From Paenibacillus sp. KS-LC4 (GTDB taxonomy: Bacteria > Bacillota > Bacilli > Paenibacillales > Paenibacillaceae): 64,000 bases of DNA. The notes below the pieces were generated by a model. The model made no database searches. It was not told the origin of the DNA and saw nothing but the letters and a program-made list of their open reading frames with translations. Within the stretch, counting starts at the first letter, position 1. Every line of letters begins with the position of its first letter. Both the position numbers and the translations under genes were made by a program. Below are positions 9,909 through 17,315 of this stretch, one piece after another. The stretch covers positions 2,002,501 to 2,066,500 of the forward strand of contig NZ_CP145905.1 in NCBI RefSeq assembly GCF_036894955.1, in the 5' to 3' direction.

Positions 9909-11066
9909 TTGCCCAGATCAAAAGCGATAGTTAAAGAGCTTAGCGGTACAGAAATAAAGGAGCTTGAAGTGACAAAAAGCGAAAAACGAAATAAAGCGGC
10001 TGAATATTTGCTTCCTTTAATGCAAAACGGGGTAAATTTATTTATCCGCAATGTGCGCACGGAGCTGCGGCTGCTGCAAGCGGGCCAGGCTTGGCTGCCG
10101 ATGACGGTTAATGAGCAGGAGTATGACAATTCCTACGTGTGCTCCCCCTATGGGACGTATGTCAAGTATGCGGAAGAGGAGCTTTATTTGTTGGAAAATC
10201 GGCTGCTGCGCTTCCTGTGCGGCTCCTTGCTGAAGGGGCTTGCCCCGCTGCTGCGTCTGGCGAAAATCGACCGAAACGTCCATGTGAACAACTGGCTGCT
10301 TTCAACAAATTTGTATACCGAGCTTAGTGGGGAAGAGCTTGCGGGGGTCACACAGACGTTAACAGCAAGCTATCCGGAGCATGCGATTATTTATCGGTCG
10401 CTCAATAAGCGCACGAATGGGGAGCTGATGAAGCAATTGCTGCGTCAGGGCTATGTGCTGGTGCCGAGCCGGCAGGTTTATTTTTTCAATGGCGCGGCTG
10501 CACTGTACTTGAAGAAAAAAAATACGAAATGGGATCGCAAGCTGCTCGCCCAGTCTAACTATCATATCGTCACGCACGCTGAGCTTGGAGAACCGGATTA
10601 TGAGCGTATTGCTCAGTTGTATGAGCTATTGTACATAGGAAAATATTCAGAGCTCAATCCTAAGTTTACAGCTGAATACATTCGCCACTGCCATCAGAAG
10701 GGACTGCTGGAGATGACCGGGCTCCGCGATGAGCAGGGGATTTTGCAAGGCGTAGTGGGCTACTTTATTCATGGAGAAGTTATGTCGGTACCGTTAGTGG
10801 GCTACAATACGGCGCTTGCCCAGCGTAACGGCCTCTACCGGATGCTCATGCACTTGGCGATGCAGACTGCGGCGGATCGCAGGCAGCTGCTGCATCTCAG
10901 CTCTGGCGCGGCTGAGTTTAAGCGCATTCGCGGAGCGGAGGCGGAAATGGAGTATAGCGCCGTTTACATCGTGCATCTATCAGCCGCGAGAAGGGCGGTT
11001 TGGAGTGGACTTAGCAAGCTTTTATTGACGGTGGGCGTTCCTCTAATGAGAAGATACAAGCTGTAA
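9909..11066 (+). CDS. GNAT-like acyltransferase, last gene of cluster
   Basis: This 385-aa protein has an N-terminal half without a recognised motif and a C-terminal part (about 240-360) that resembles the BioF2/FemX-like GNAT fold of large acyltransferases (LRDEQGILQGVVGYF, then YNTALAQRNGLYRML). Such enzymes transfer acyl or aminoacyl groups to amines. TTG at 9909 is preceded by AAAGGAGG at 9894-9901. A 72-base spacer separates it from the adenylating enzyme, but direction and ribosome-binding site fit one operon. A transfer step that finishes the cluster product is likely. Family assignment is moderate only. Confidence 0.6.
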   Translation: MPRSKAIVKELSGTEIKELEVTKSEKRNKAAEYLLPLMQNGVNLFIRNVRTELRLLQAGQAWLPMTVNEQEYDNSYVCSPYGTYVKYAEEELYLLENRLLRFLCGSLLKGLAPLLRLAKIDRNVHVNNWLLSTNLYTELSGEELAGVTQTLTASYPEHAIIYRSLNKRTNGELMKQLLRQGYVLVPSRQVYFFNGAAALYLKKKNTKWDRKLLAQSNYHIVTHAELGEPDYERIAQLYELLYIGKYSELNPKFTAEYIRHCHQKGLLEMTGLRDEQGILQGVVGYFIHGEVMSVPLVGYNTALAQRNGLYRMLMHLAMQTAADRRQLLHLSSGAAEFKRIRGAEAEMEYSAVYIVHLSAARRAVWSGLSKLLLTVGVPLMRRYKL

Positions 11067-11132
11067 GCAAAAAATTTCCGCTGTTTGAGGAGATCATACA
11101 ATTAAATTCAAAAAAGTTTCAAACCTGTAAAG

Positions 11133-11138
11133 TATAAT
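11133..11138 (+). promoter_or_regulatory. -10 box for the HD-GYP gene
   Basis: TATAAT lies 54 bases before the HD-GYP start. A matching -35 is poor (TTCAAA is too far upstream), so this promoter may need an activator. It marks the end of the preceding six-gene unit. Confidence 0.4.
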
Positions 11139-11192
11139 AGAAGAGAACGAATAAATACATATTCTTCTATTGAGAGCGCAGGTGTTTTGAAG

Positions 11193-12206
11193 ATGGACAA
11201 CGGCAATCAATTGTTTTTGGGAAAGCAGCTGGCTCAGGATTTGTATAATCATCACGGGGTGCTTGTTGCTCCTGCCCATACCATATTGGATCAGGAACAG
11301 CTCGACTTGATTTATCGTCATGCGATTGAACTGGAAGAAAGAGATATTAAGCGGGACAAGGGAAAATCGCAGGCACAGGGAAAAATGGACGGCAGTACAC
11401 TGTATATGGCGGAGCTTTTCGAGCAAATTCGTTATGCCAAGCAAATACCATTGCTGCAGATCCGGGAAAATATTATACCTTCTATTAACGAGCTGTCGGA
11501 GCTTCCTGATTTTTATGAATTGCTGGGTGCTTTGCAATCCAAGGATGATTATTCTTACCGCCATAATATAGGGGTAGGTGTATTATCTACATTAATTGGA
11601 AAATGGATGGGTATGAATGAGCGCGATCTCATGCAGCTTACGATGGCGGCTACTCTCCATGATATTGGTAAAACGAAAATACCAAATGAAATTTTGAACA
11701 AGCCGGCATCGCTTAATACGGAAGAGTTTGACCTAATGAAAAAGCATACGATTTTTGGCTATGAGCTGCTCAAAGACACCGTTGGCATTAATCATGTCCA
11801 AGCTTTGGTAGCGCTTCAGCATCATGAACGACAAGATGGCAGCGGTTACCCGCTTGGCTTGCGCTCTGAGCAAATCGCCCCGTTTAGCAAAATCGTAGCG
11901 GTAGCCGATGTTTTTCATGCAATGACCTCGGATCGGCCCTATCGCAAGGCACTGCCTTTTTACGAGACGCTTATCCAAATGAACAACAATATTTTTGGCG
12001 AATTTGATCCGCAAATCAGCAAGCTGTTTATGGACAAAATGATGCAGTCGATGCTGGGGCATCAGGTGCTGCTCACCAACGATGAAATCGGCTCGATCGT
12101 ATTGATTAATCCACAAAATGCGCTAAGACCGCTGGTGAAAATAAATGACAACTTTATTGATTTAAGCCGAGATACGAGTTTGCATATTCTTAAAGTTGCG
12201 CCTTGA
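11193..12206 (+). CDS. HD-GYP domain phosphodiesterase (c-di-GMP)
   Basis: This 337-aa protein carries a complete HD-GYP domain: His156-Asp157 in TLHDIGKTKIP and HHERQDGSGYP at 210-220, which includes the GYP triplet. Such enzymes degrade cyclic di-GMP. No membrane segment or sensory domain is evident in the first 100 residues. ATG at 11193 with AGGTG 8 bases upstream is preferred over a TTG two codons earlier. The next gene is a GGDEF cyclase in the same direction, so synthesis and breakdown are encoded together. Confidence 0.88.
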   Translation: MDNGNQLFLGKQLAQDLYNHHGVLVAPAHTILDQEQLDLIYRHAIELEERDIKRDKGKSQAQGKMDGSTLYMAELFEQIRYAKQIPLLQIRENIIPSINELSELPDFYELLGALQSKDDYSYRHNIGVGVLSTLIGKWMGMNERDLMQLTMAATLHDIGKTKIPNEILNKPASLNTEEFDLMKKHTIFGYELLKDTVGINHVQALVALQHHERQDGSGYPLGLRSEQIAPFSKIVAVADVFHAMTSDRPYRKALPFYETLIQMNNNIFGEFDPQISKLFMDKMMQSMLGHQVLLTNDEIGSIVLINPQNALRPLVKINDNFIDLSRDTSLHILKVAP

Positions 12207-12268
12207 GGCACGCCGCATGCTAACCCTGTGGAAAATGCCGTCGCAGCAAGGTAGGTAAGGGACATCTT

Positions 12269-13351
12269 ATGAAAATAATAACGATATTATCCGTGACGTT
12301 CACACTGTTTTTTTTCAGCAAGCAGCTTATAAATGCTTTGCTTCATATGGAGTTATTGCGCCTTGAAGTTAGAAAGAGGCTTATGCTTGGCGTGATATAT
12401 GGGGTTTGCGGCATCTTGATTATGTTTTTTGGACTGCCTGTATCCGATCACGGCATGATTGATTTTAGATATTTCTTTATAATTATCGCTGCCTACTACG
12501 GTGGCCTACATGCGTCTATATTGGCTTCTGTTCTTATAGCGGGGGGACGGGTACTAATGTTTGGCGGCTTGCATGAGGCATCCCTTACTGCTTGCGCTTT
12601 CATTTTTTTGCTTGGAGTGCTCTCGGGCATCATTTTTAAATACAAGCGCTTTGGCGGGTATTGGGCAAAATGGAGTGTTTCTTTGCTGGTGCTCATGGCG
12701 CTGCTTTATGGAAATTCTTGGTTTACATATGGAATAGAGTGGTCCAATTCAACTTATAAATACCTGTTTCCACCGATGCTTGCCAGCGGCTTTATCGTCG
12801 CTTATTGCGTGCGTTATTTAACGCAGCGCGATGAACTGTTCCACCAGAAGAATCAGGAAGCGACGACGGATTTTCTTACTCAGCTGGCCAATGTCAGAGC
12901 ATTCGATGCGGCGTTTAACCGCTTGTTTATTCAGGCGGAGAGCGGTAAGGCGCCGCTGGCTCTGCTGTTTTTGGATATTGATTATTTCAAAAAGATTAAC
13001 GATACCTATGGCCATCCCGCAGGAGATGCTGTTTTGCGCGAGCTTGCTGCTATCGTTAGGCGCACGATTCGGGCAGAGGATGTAGCCTCGCGCTATGGAG
13101 GGGAAGAATTTTCGATTTTGCTGCCTAATTGTTCGCCGTCTGGTGCTTTTGCTTTAGCTGAAAATTTACGCAGCACGATTCAAAAATGTAAAATTAAGGT
13201 TAATGACAGCCAGTCGGTAAGCGTGACAGTCTCCATCGGTATTGCCTGCTACCCACAGGTTGAACAGGAGTTTCTAATTGATTATGCCGATCAGGCCTTG
13301 TATCAGGCTAAGCATTCCGGCAGAAACAAGACGATTTTGTGGCGCTCCTAA
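12269..13351 (+). CDS. membrane diguanylate cyclase (5TM plus GGDEF)
   Basis: This 360-aa protein has about six hydrophobic segments in residues 1-185, similar to the 5TM-5TMR_LYT sensor region, followed by a GGDEF domain. The catalytic signature reads GGEEF at 277-281 (functional variant), with the substrate motif DIDYFKKIND upstream. An inhibitory I-site RxxD is present (Arg268, Asp271) at the canonical five-residue distance. It should make c-di-GMP under product inhibition. An AAGGGA site precedes ATG 12269. A hairpin overlapping its stop codon ends the transcript. Confidence 0.9.
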   Translation: MKIITILSVTFTLFFFSKQLINALLHMELLRLEVRKRLMLGVIYGVCGILIMFFGLPVSDHGMIDFRYFFIIIAAYYGGLHASILASVLIAGGRVLMFGGLHEASLTACAFIFLLGVLSGIIFKYKRFGGYWAKWSVSLLVLMALLYGNSWFTYGIEWSNSTYKYLFPPMLASGFIVAYCVRYLTQRDELFHQKNQEATTDFLTQLANVRAFDAAFNRLFIQAESGKAPLALLFLDIDYFKKINDTYGHPAGDAVLRELAAIVRRTIRAEDVASRYGGEEFSILLPNCSPSGAFALAENLRSTIQKCKIKVNDSQSVSVTVSIGIACYPQVEQEFLIDYADQALYQAKHSGRNKTILWRS

Positions 13352-13379
13352 GGCAGCCTGGCGCCAGCCTTAGCTTTTC
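13348..13379 (+). terminator. hairpin overlapping both convergent stop codons
   Basis: CTAAGGC (13348-13354) pairs with GCCTTAG (13367-13373) around a GC-rich loop that contains CTGGCGCCAG. CTTTTCC follows on the plus strand. The left arm contains the GGDEF stop codon and the right arm the stop of the convergent MocR-type gene. It is probably a terminator mainly for the plus strand, since the T-run is on that side only. Confidence 0.5.
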
Positions 13380-14815
13380 CGAAGCAGGCTGGCGCGCAGG
13401 GCAGCGGCCAAGCGTTCCATTCCCGTTTCCATTTGCTCCGGCTCCGGCCGAGCATAGCTTAGACGGATGAAGCCCTCCACCGAGCCGTAGACGCTGCCTG
13501 GGACAAACACGACCCCTCTCTGGATGCTTTCTTCCAGCAAGCGATGATCGCTGATGTCCTCCCTTGATTTACACCATAGGTTAAGCCCTCCTGGCTGCGC
13601 TGTAAAAGCAAGCCGATCTTGAAAATAGTGCTCAAGCGCACCAATCATTCGCTGCTGCTTGGCCTTAAGCGCTAATTGCAACGCTTGCAAATGCAGCGGA
13701 AATCCTTCTGAAGCGAGCAGGCGGCCAGCCAGCCACTGAGGCAAAATGCTAAGACCAAAGTCCATCTGCTGCCTGGCATCAGCGAGGCGGTTCACGACTG
13801 ATTGAGGTGCGACCAGCCAGCCGATTCGCAGGCCTGATGCAGCGATTTTGGATAACGAGCCAATATAGAGCACGATATCCTCTTTGTCCAGCGCCTTTAG
13901 GGTTGGCAAAGGCTCATTGTGAAAGGAAGTCAGGCTGAACGGATCATCCTCTACAATAGGAATGCGCAGCTCGGCAGCTATGGCTAATACACGCTGCCTC
14001 TTTTCCATGCTCAAAGAAGTGCCTGTCGGATTTTGATAATTAGGATTGATAAAAAGCATGCGAATGCGATGCTCGCGGTATAAGCGCGCAATATCATCCG
14101 GATCAATGCCGTCATGATGAACCGGGAGGCGGCAAATACGAAGTCCTGCGGATTGAAACATCGGCAGCGAATAGCAATAGGAGGGATCCTCGATTGCAAC
14201 GGCATCGCCTGGGGCAAGGAGACATTGCGTAATTAAATAGAGCGACTGCTGCGAGCCGGAGGTAACGAGAATAGAAGCCTCAGGAGCAGCAATGCCCTGC
14301 TTTCGCAAAAAAGCGCTCAGCTCCACACGCAGCTGCGGATTGCCTTGTGGATGATCATAGCCAAGCGGCTCCATGAAAGGCTGCTCCTGCATAATAGATT
14401 GGAGCAGTGTGCTTGGAAACAGCGGCTCCGCAAGCTCCCCGCTCGCCATATCAATCATCTGGCCGTGGTGGAGCATGGATGAACGAATGCGTCTCATAAA
14501 TGGCAAATTGGGCAGGAAGCTGCCTCCTTCTGCATATTGGCGCCAATTCGGCGTTTGAGACGGAGCTATCCCCCACTTACTGCGGCTTACGGTTGTGCCG
14601 CTCCCCACTTTGCTTTCCACCAAGCCGGCTGAGCGCAGCTCGGCATAAGCCTGCACAATGGTGCTGCGATTAACGCCTAATTGCTCTGCAAGTCTTCGCT
14701 CGGAAGGAAGCGGGCTGCCTGGCGGATATTCGCCCGAAGCAATGCTGCGTTCCAGCAGCTCGGCAATTTGCAAGTAAACAGGTGTTTTTAAATGTCGGTC
14801 CAGTCTCCATGTCAT
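13370..14815 (-). CDS. MocR/GabR-type transcription regulator (GntR HTH plus aminotransferase)
   Basis: This 481-aa protein starts with a GntR winged helix (LPSERRLAEQLGVNRSTIVQAY, about 37-58) and continues with a class I aminotransferase-fold domain. The PLP lysine is in YIGSLSKIAASGLRIGWL. Members of this family bind direct repeats and sense PLP-linked ligands. The ATG at 14815 has GGGGTG at a good distance; an in-frame ATG at 14836 has none. It is divergent from the nitrilase, and the shared region holds two exact 13-bp direct repeats, so it probably regulates the nitrilase and itself. Ligand unknown. Confidence 0.88.
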   Translation of the reverse strand: MTWRLDRHLKTPVYLQIAELLERSIASGEYPPGSPLPSERRLAEQLGVNRSTIVQAYAELRSAGLVESKVGSGTTVSRSKWGIAPSQTPNWRQYAEGGSFLPNLPFMRRIRSSMLHHGQMIDMASGELAEPLFPSTLLQSIMQEQPFMEPLGYDHPQGNPQLRVELSAFLRKQGIAAPEASILVTSGSQQSLYLITQCLLAPGDAVAIEDPSYCYSLPMFQSAGLRICRLPVHHDGIDPDDIARLYREHRIRMLFINPNYQNPTGTSLSMEKRQRVLAIAAELRIPIVEDDPFSLTSFHNEPLPTLKALDKEDIVLYIGSLSKIAASGLRIGWLVAPQSVVNRLADARQQMDFGLSILPQWLAGRLLASEGFPLHLQALQLALKAKQQRMIGALEHYFQDRLAFTAQPGGLNLWCKSREDISDHRLLEESIQRGVVFVPGSVYGSVEGFIRLSYARPEPEQMETGMERLAAALRASLLRKS

Positions 14816-14865
14816 GCTGTACACCCCGTTCATCATTGATTGGTCTGATTTGGAATTGTCTTTTT

Positions 14866-14871
14866 ATTATA
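14866..14871 (-). promoter_or_regulatory. -10 box of the MocR-type gene
   Basis: TATAAT on the minus strand lies about 50 bases before the start codon. The -35 position is not consensus and overlaps the first direct repeat (14886-14898), a layout expected for regulator-dependent or autorepressed transcription. Confidence 0.5.
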
Positions 14872-14885
14872 GTACCATTAGTTCG

Positions 14886-14922
14886 AATTGGATGGTTATT
14901 TTAGTCGATAATTGGATGGTTA
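14886..14922 (+). promoter_or_regulatory. paired 13-bp direct repeats, candidate MocR operator
   Basis: AATTGGATGGTTA occurs exactly at 14886-14898 and again at 14910-14922, 24 bp apart start to start. MocR/GabR regulators are known to bind two direct repeats with their winged-helix domains. The repeats sit in the intergenic region between the regulator and the nitrilase, so they are the natural operator. Confidence 0.6.
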
Positions 14923-15008
14923 CTTTATCAGCCAATCCCCTTATGATGGACTATAAGAGAAGCGGCTGGCTATGCAGGGGCAGTTGTTTTAGGCAGGGGG
15001 ATGAGCGT

Positions 15009-15965
15009 ATGGAACAGCAAAAGGTGAAGGTTGGCGTAGTACAGGCTGCGCCTCATTTATTAGATAAGCAGTCGGCGTTCACACAAATAGCTGCATATGC
15101 TGGCGAGGCAAGCAGGCAGGGAGTCAAGCTGCTAGTGTTTCCTGAAGTATTTGTATCCGGTTATCCGCGTGGCATGACGTTTGGAAATCGCATCGGAAGC
15201 CGGACAGCGGAGGGACGGGAGGACTTTCGCCGTTATTCGGAAAGCGCCATTACTATTCCGGGTGAGGATACCAAGCTGTTAGGGGATATTGCTGCTGAAA
15301 ATGGCATCTATCTAATCGTTGGTGTGCTAGAGCGTGACCAGGAATTTAGTGGAGCTACACTGTACAATTCAATCGTCTATGTGGGGCCGGACGGCAGGCT
15401 GCTTGGCAAGCATCGGAAGCTGATTCCTACAGCTGCGGAGCGTCTGCTCTGGGGAGAAGGGGACGGCAGCACGCTAACGGTTATTCAAACCCCTTTTGGA
15501 CGTATAGGCGGCTTAATTTGTTGGGAAAACTATATGCCGCTGGCTCGAACCGCCATGTATGCGAAAGGGATAGACCTTTTTATAACACCTACTGCGGATG
15601 CCCGCGATACTTGGCAATCAACGATTCGTCATATCGCCTGCGAGGGCCGCTGCTATGTGCTGTCGAGCAATCAGTTTGCTACGAAGTCCTTGTATCCAAA
15701 GGATATGGCGAGTTTTGCCGAGCTGGAGCAGATGGATGAGGTGCTGAGCAGGGGCGGCAGTGCTATTGTTGGACCATTAGGAGAATATATGGTTGAGCCT
15801 GTTTATGGGCGGGAGGCGCTGCTCGTAGCGGAGCTGGATATGATGAAAATCGCCGAAAGCCGCTTTGACTTTGATGTAGTTGGGCATTACAGCAGGCCGG
15901 ATGTGTTTCAGCTGCATGTTAATGAAGCGAAGCAGTCGAATGTATTTTTTAAAAGCGGAATTTAA
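15009..15965 (+). CDS. nitrilase (carbon-nitrogen hydrolase family)
   Basis: This 318-aa enzyme has all three catalytic residues of the nitrilase superfamily: Glu46 in VFPEVFVSGYP, Lys137 in GKHRKLIPT and Cys171 in LICWENYMPL. These motifs match true nitrilases (nitrile to carboxylic acid plus ammonia) more closely than amidases or ureidopropionases. I chose ATG 15009, after AGGGGG about 8 bases upstream, over a long 5' extension that runs into the regulator promoter. It is divergent from a MocR-type regulator and is followed by a small membrane-peptide gene. Confidence 0.88.
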   Translation: MEQQKVKVGVVQAAPHLLDKQSAFTQIAAYAGEASRQGVKLLVFPEVFVSGYPRGMTFGNRIGSRTAEGREDFRRYSESAITIPGEDTKLLGDIAAENGIYLIVGVLERDQEFSGATLYNSIVYVGPDGRLLGKHRKLIPTAAERLLWGEGDGSTLTVIQTPFGRIGGLICWENYMPLARTAMYAKGIDLFITPTADARDTWQSTIRHIACEGRCYVLSSNQFATKSLYPKDMASFAELEQMDEVLSRGGSAIVGPLGEYMVEPVYGREALLVAELDMMKIAESRFDFDVVGHYSRPDVFQLHVNEAKQSNVFFKSGI

Positions 15966-16019
15966 TGGAATAGTGCGACGGTATAAAAGGATAGCTTTAT
16001 AGCAGAAAGGGGCAGAAAA

Positions 16020-16154
16020 ATGGACGTTCCAGTTGGCGTATGGATTGCAGCGGTTGTTATCGTTGGTATTTTGGCATGGATCACCTTTTGGATTACAAAT
16101 AAGGCTTACTCCAAAAAATGGGATGAGCATGACGAAGACAAGCTGAAAAATTAA
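16020..16154 (+). CDS. 44-aa single-span membrane peptide
   Basis: This short ORF has ATG at 16020 with AAAGGGG about 10 bases upstream. It encodes one strongly hydrophobic helix (about residues 5-26, rich in Val, Ile, Trp) and a charged C-tail ending KWDEHDEDKLKN, an N-out or N-in single-pass topology. It lies 54 bases after the nitrilase and may share its mRNA. I do not recognise a family. It could be a small accessory subunit of a transporter or a stand-alone membrane peptide. Confidence 0.6.
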   Translation: MDVPVGVWIAAVVIVGILAWITFWITNKAYSKKWDEHDEDKLKN

Positions 16155-16324
16155 ATGGCTGCTAAGAGATGTGGGACTGCTTTGAGTTTTCCATTCTTCT
16201 AATTTTTCGAGCGTCTTATCAGGTTGAAGTTAGCCTGTTAAGGCGTTTTTTTCATTTTTTGTATGGGATTGGACAGCGTGGTGTGATATCTTCTATCTTC
16301 CCAATGAGCGGATTTTCGGTTAAA

Positions 16325-16561
16325 ATGAGAATATACGTTCGGTATTGGGGGGCGACTTCGCTTGGTGTGGCGCTGGATGCGAGCGGGGAGCTCCAGCTAG
16401 CGGCTCCATGCGGAGTAGCGGATGTCCTTCAAGCTGCGCTTAGGCCTACAGCTTTTGATGAGCCGGGTTCGGAGCACTATCGTATATACGAGCAAAAAAT
16501 GCGGAAGAAAAATTGGCAGGCCATATGGCCAAAAGTCCATCAAGCAGAGCAGCAGGAGTGA
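16325..16561 (+). pseudogene. C-terminal remnant of a nucleotidyltransferase-like (DUF925) gene
   Basis: Reading from ATG 16325, 78 residues resemble the C-terminal end of DUF925 nucleotidyltransferase-like proteins: a strand-rich start (VRYWGATSLGVALD), a PCGVADVLQAALRPT segment like the APYGLDDLF...RPN of that family, and a terminal KNWQAIWPKV. The usual family length is about 180-200 residues, and no N-terminal half is found in any frame before it. The frame stays open to 16169 but that part is low-complexity and unrelated. There is no good ribosome-binding site. The family call is from memory and moderate. Confidence 0.4.
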
Positions 16562-16613
16562 CGACAACATCAAATCTTAACAAAAAATAGCGCTGCAATC
16601 TTGCGAATTCGGA

Positions 16614-16642
16614 TTGACAGTCTGCCTATTTTCACGTTTAAT
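16614..16642 (+). promoter_or_regulatory. promoter of the TetR-efflux operon
   Basis: A perfect -35 (TTGACA, 16614-16619) is separated by 17 bases from a near-consensus -10 (TTTAAT, 16637-16642). Transcription should start near 16649, about 30 bases before the TetR gene. Confidence 0.7.
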
Positions 16643-16646
16643 TAAA

Positions 16647-16660
16647 TAGACCGTTCTCTA
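16647..16660 (+). promoter_or_regulatory. TetR-type operator, LmrA/YxaF-like box
   Basis: TAGACCGTTCTCTA overlaps the expected transcription start and is partly palindromic (TAGA...TCTA). It resembles the TAGACCGGTCTA-type site of Bacillus LmrA/YxaF regulators as I remember it. Its position would let the encoded TetR protein repress its own operon. Confidence 0.55.
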
Positions 16661-16679
16661 TAATTAAGGTGGTGAAAAG

Positions 16680-17264
16680 GTGGCTTCAAAGCCGAATGCC
16701 CGCCAGCAGATCATAGATACAGCAATGAAGCTGTTTTGTGTGCAAGGGTATCATGCAACGGGATTAAATCAAATTATTAAGGAAAGCTCTTGTCCGAAGG
16801 GGTCCTTGTACTACTATTTCCCTGAAGGCAAGGAGGAGCTGGCGGTTGAATGTATGACAACGATTAAGAATGTTGTGCTGGAAAAATGGCGGATTAATTT
16901 TGAGCAGAATTCTAATCCTGTAGCGGCCATCCAGGCTCATATTTCCGACATCATTCAAGATGGGAAGCAGTCGCAGTTTAGAGGATTTATACCGTTCAGC
17001 TTTTGGATGGCTGCTGAGACATGTCTGATTAGCGAAAGACTGAGATCCGCGTGCCAAGTCGTTTTTAATGAATGGCAGCAGTATATCGCCCAGCAGCTTG
17101 TTAACAATGGAGCGAATGACAGCAGTGCTGCTGAAATAAGCAATGTTATTCTTTCCTTAGTGGAAGGTGCATTCATTTTGGCCATTACTCATGGAGATGA
17201 GAAGCCGCTCCTCAACATTTCTCGCCTCGTGCCGTCCATTGTGAATGGCGGCCCGGCAAGCTAG
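16680..17264 (+). CDS. TetR family repressor, LmrA/YxaF subgroup
   Basis: This 194-aa protein has the TetR helix-turn-helix (QQIIDTAMKLFCVQGYHATG, then SLYYYFPEGKEELA) in residues 8-55 and an alpha-helical ligand domain. The N-terminal wording closely matches the LmrA/YxaF/QdoR subgroup, which controls multidrug or flavonoid-induced genes. The GTG start follows AAGGTGG at 16666-16672. It is 51 bases ahead of a DHA2 efflux pump and has a matching operator in the promoter, so local autorepression and pump control is the likely role. The inducer is unknown. Confidence 0.85.
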   Translation: MASKPNARQQIIDTAMKLFCVQGYHATGLNQIIKESSCPKGSLYYYFPEGKEELAVECMTTIKNVVLEKWRINFEQNSNPVAAIQAHISDIIQDGKQSQFRGFIPFSFWMAAETCLISERLRSACQVVFNEWQQYIAQQLVNNGANDSSAAEISNVILSLVEGAFILAITHGDEKPLLNISRLVPSIVNGGPAS

Positions 17265-17315
17265 AACAACAGGCTACAACAAACTGAATTTTTAATTCGC
17301 AGGAGGATGAAACAA

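Noticed and set aside
14814..15008. N-terminal extension of the nitrilase
   Set aside because: It crosses the regulator promoter and operator and is not similar to nitrilase starts.
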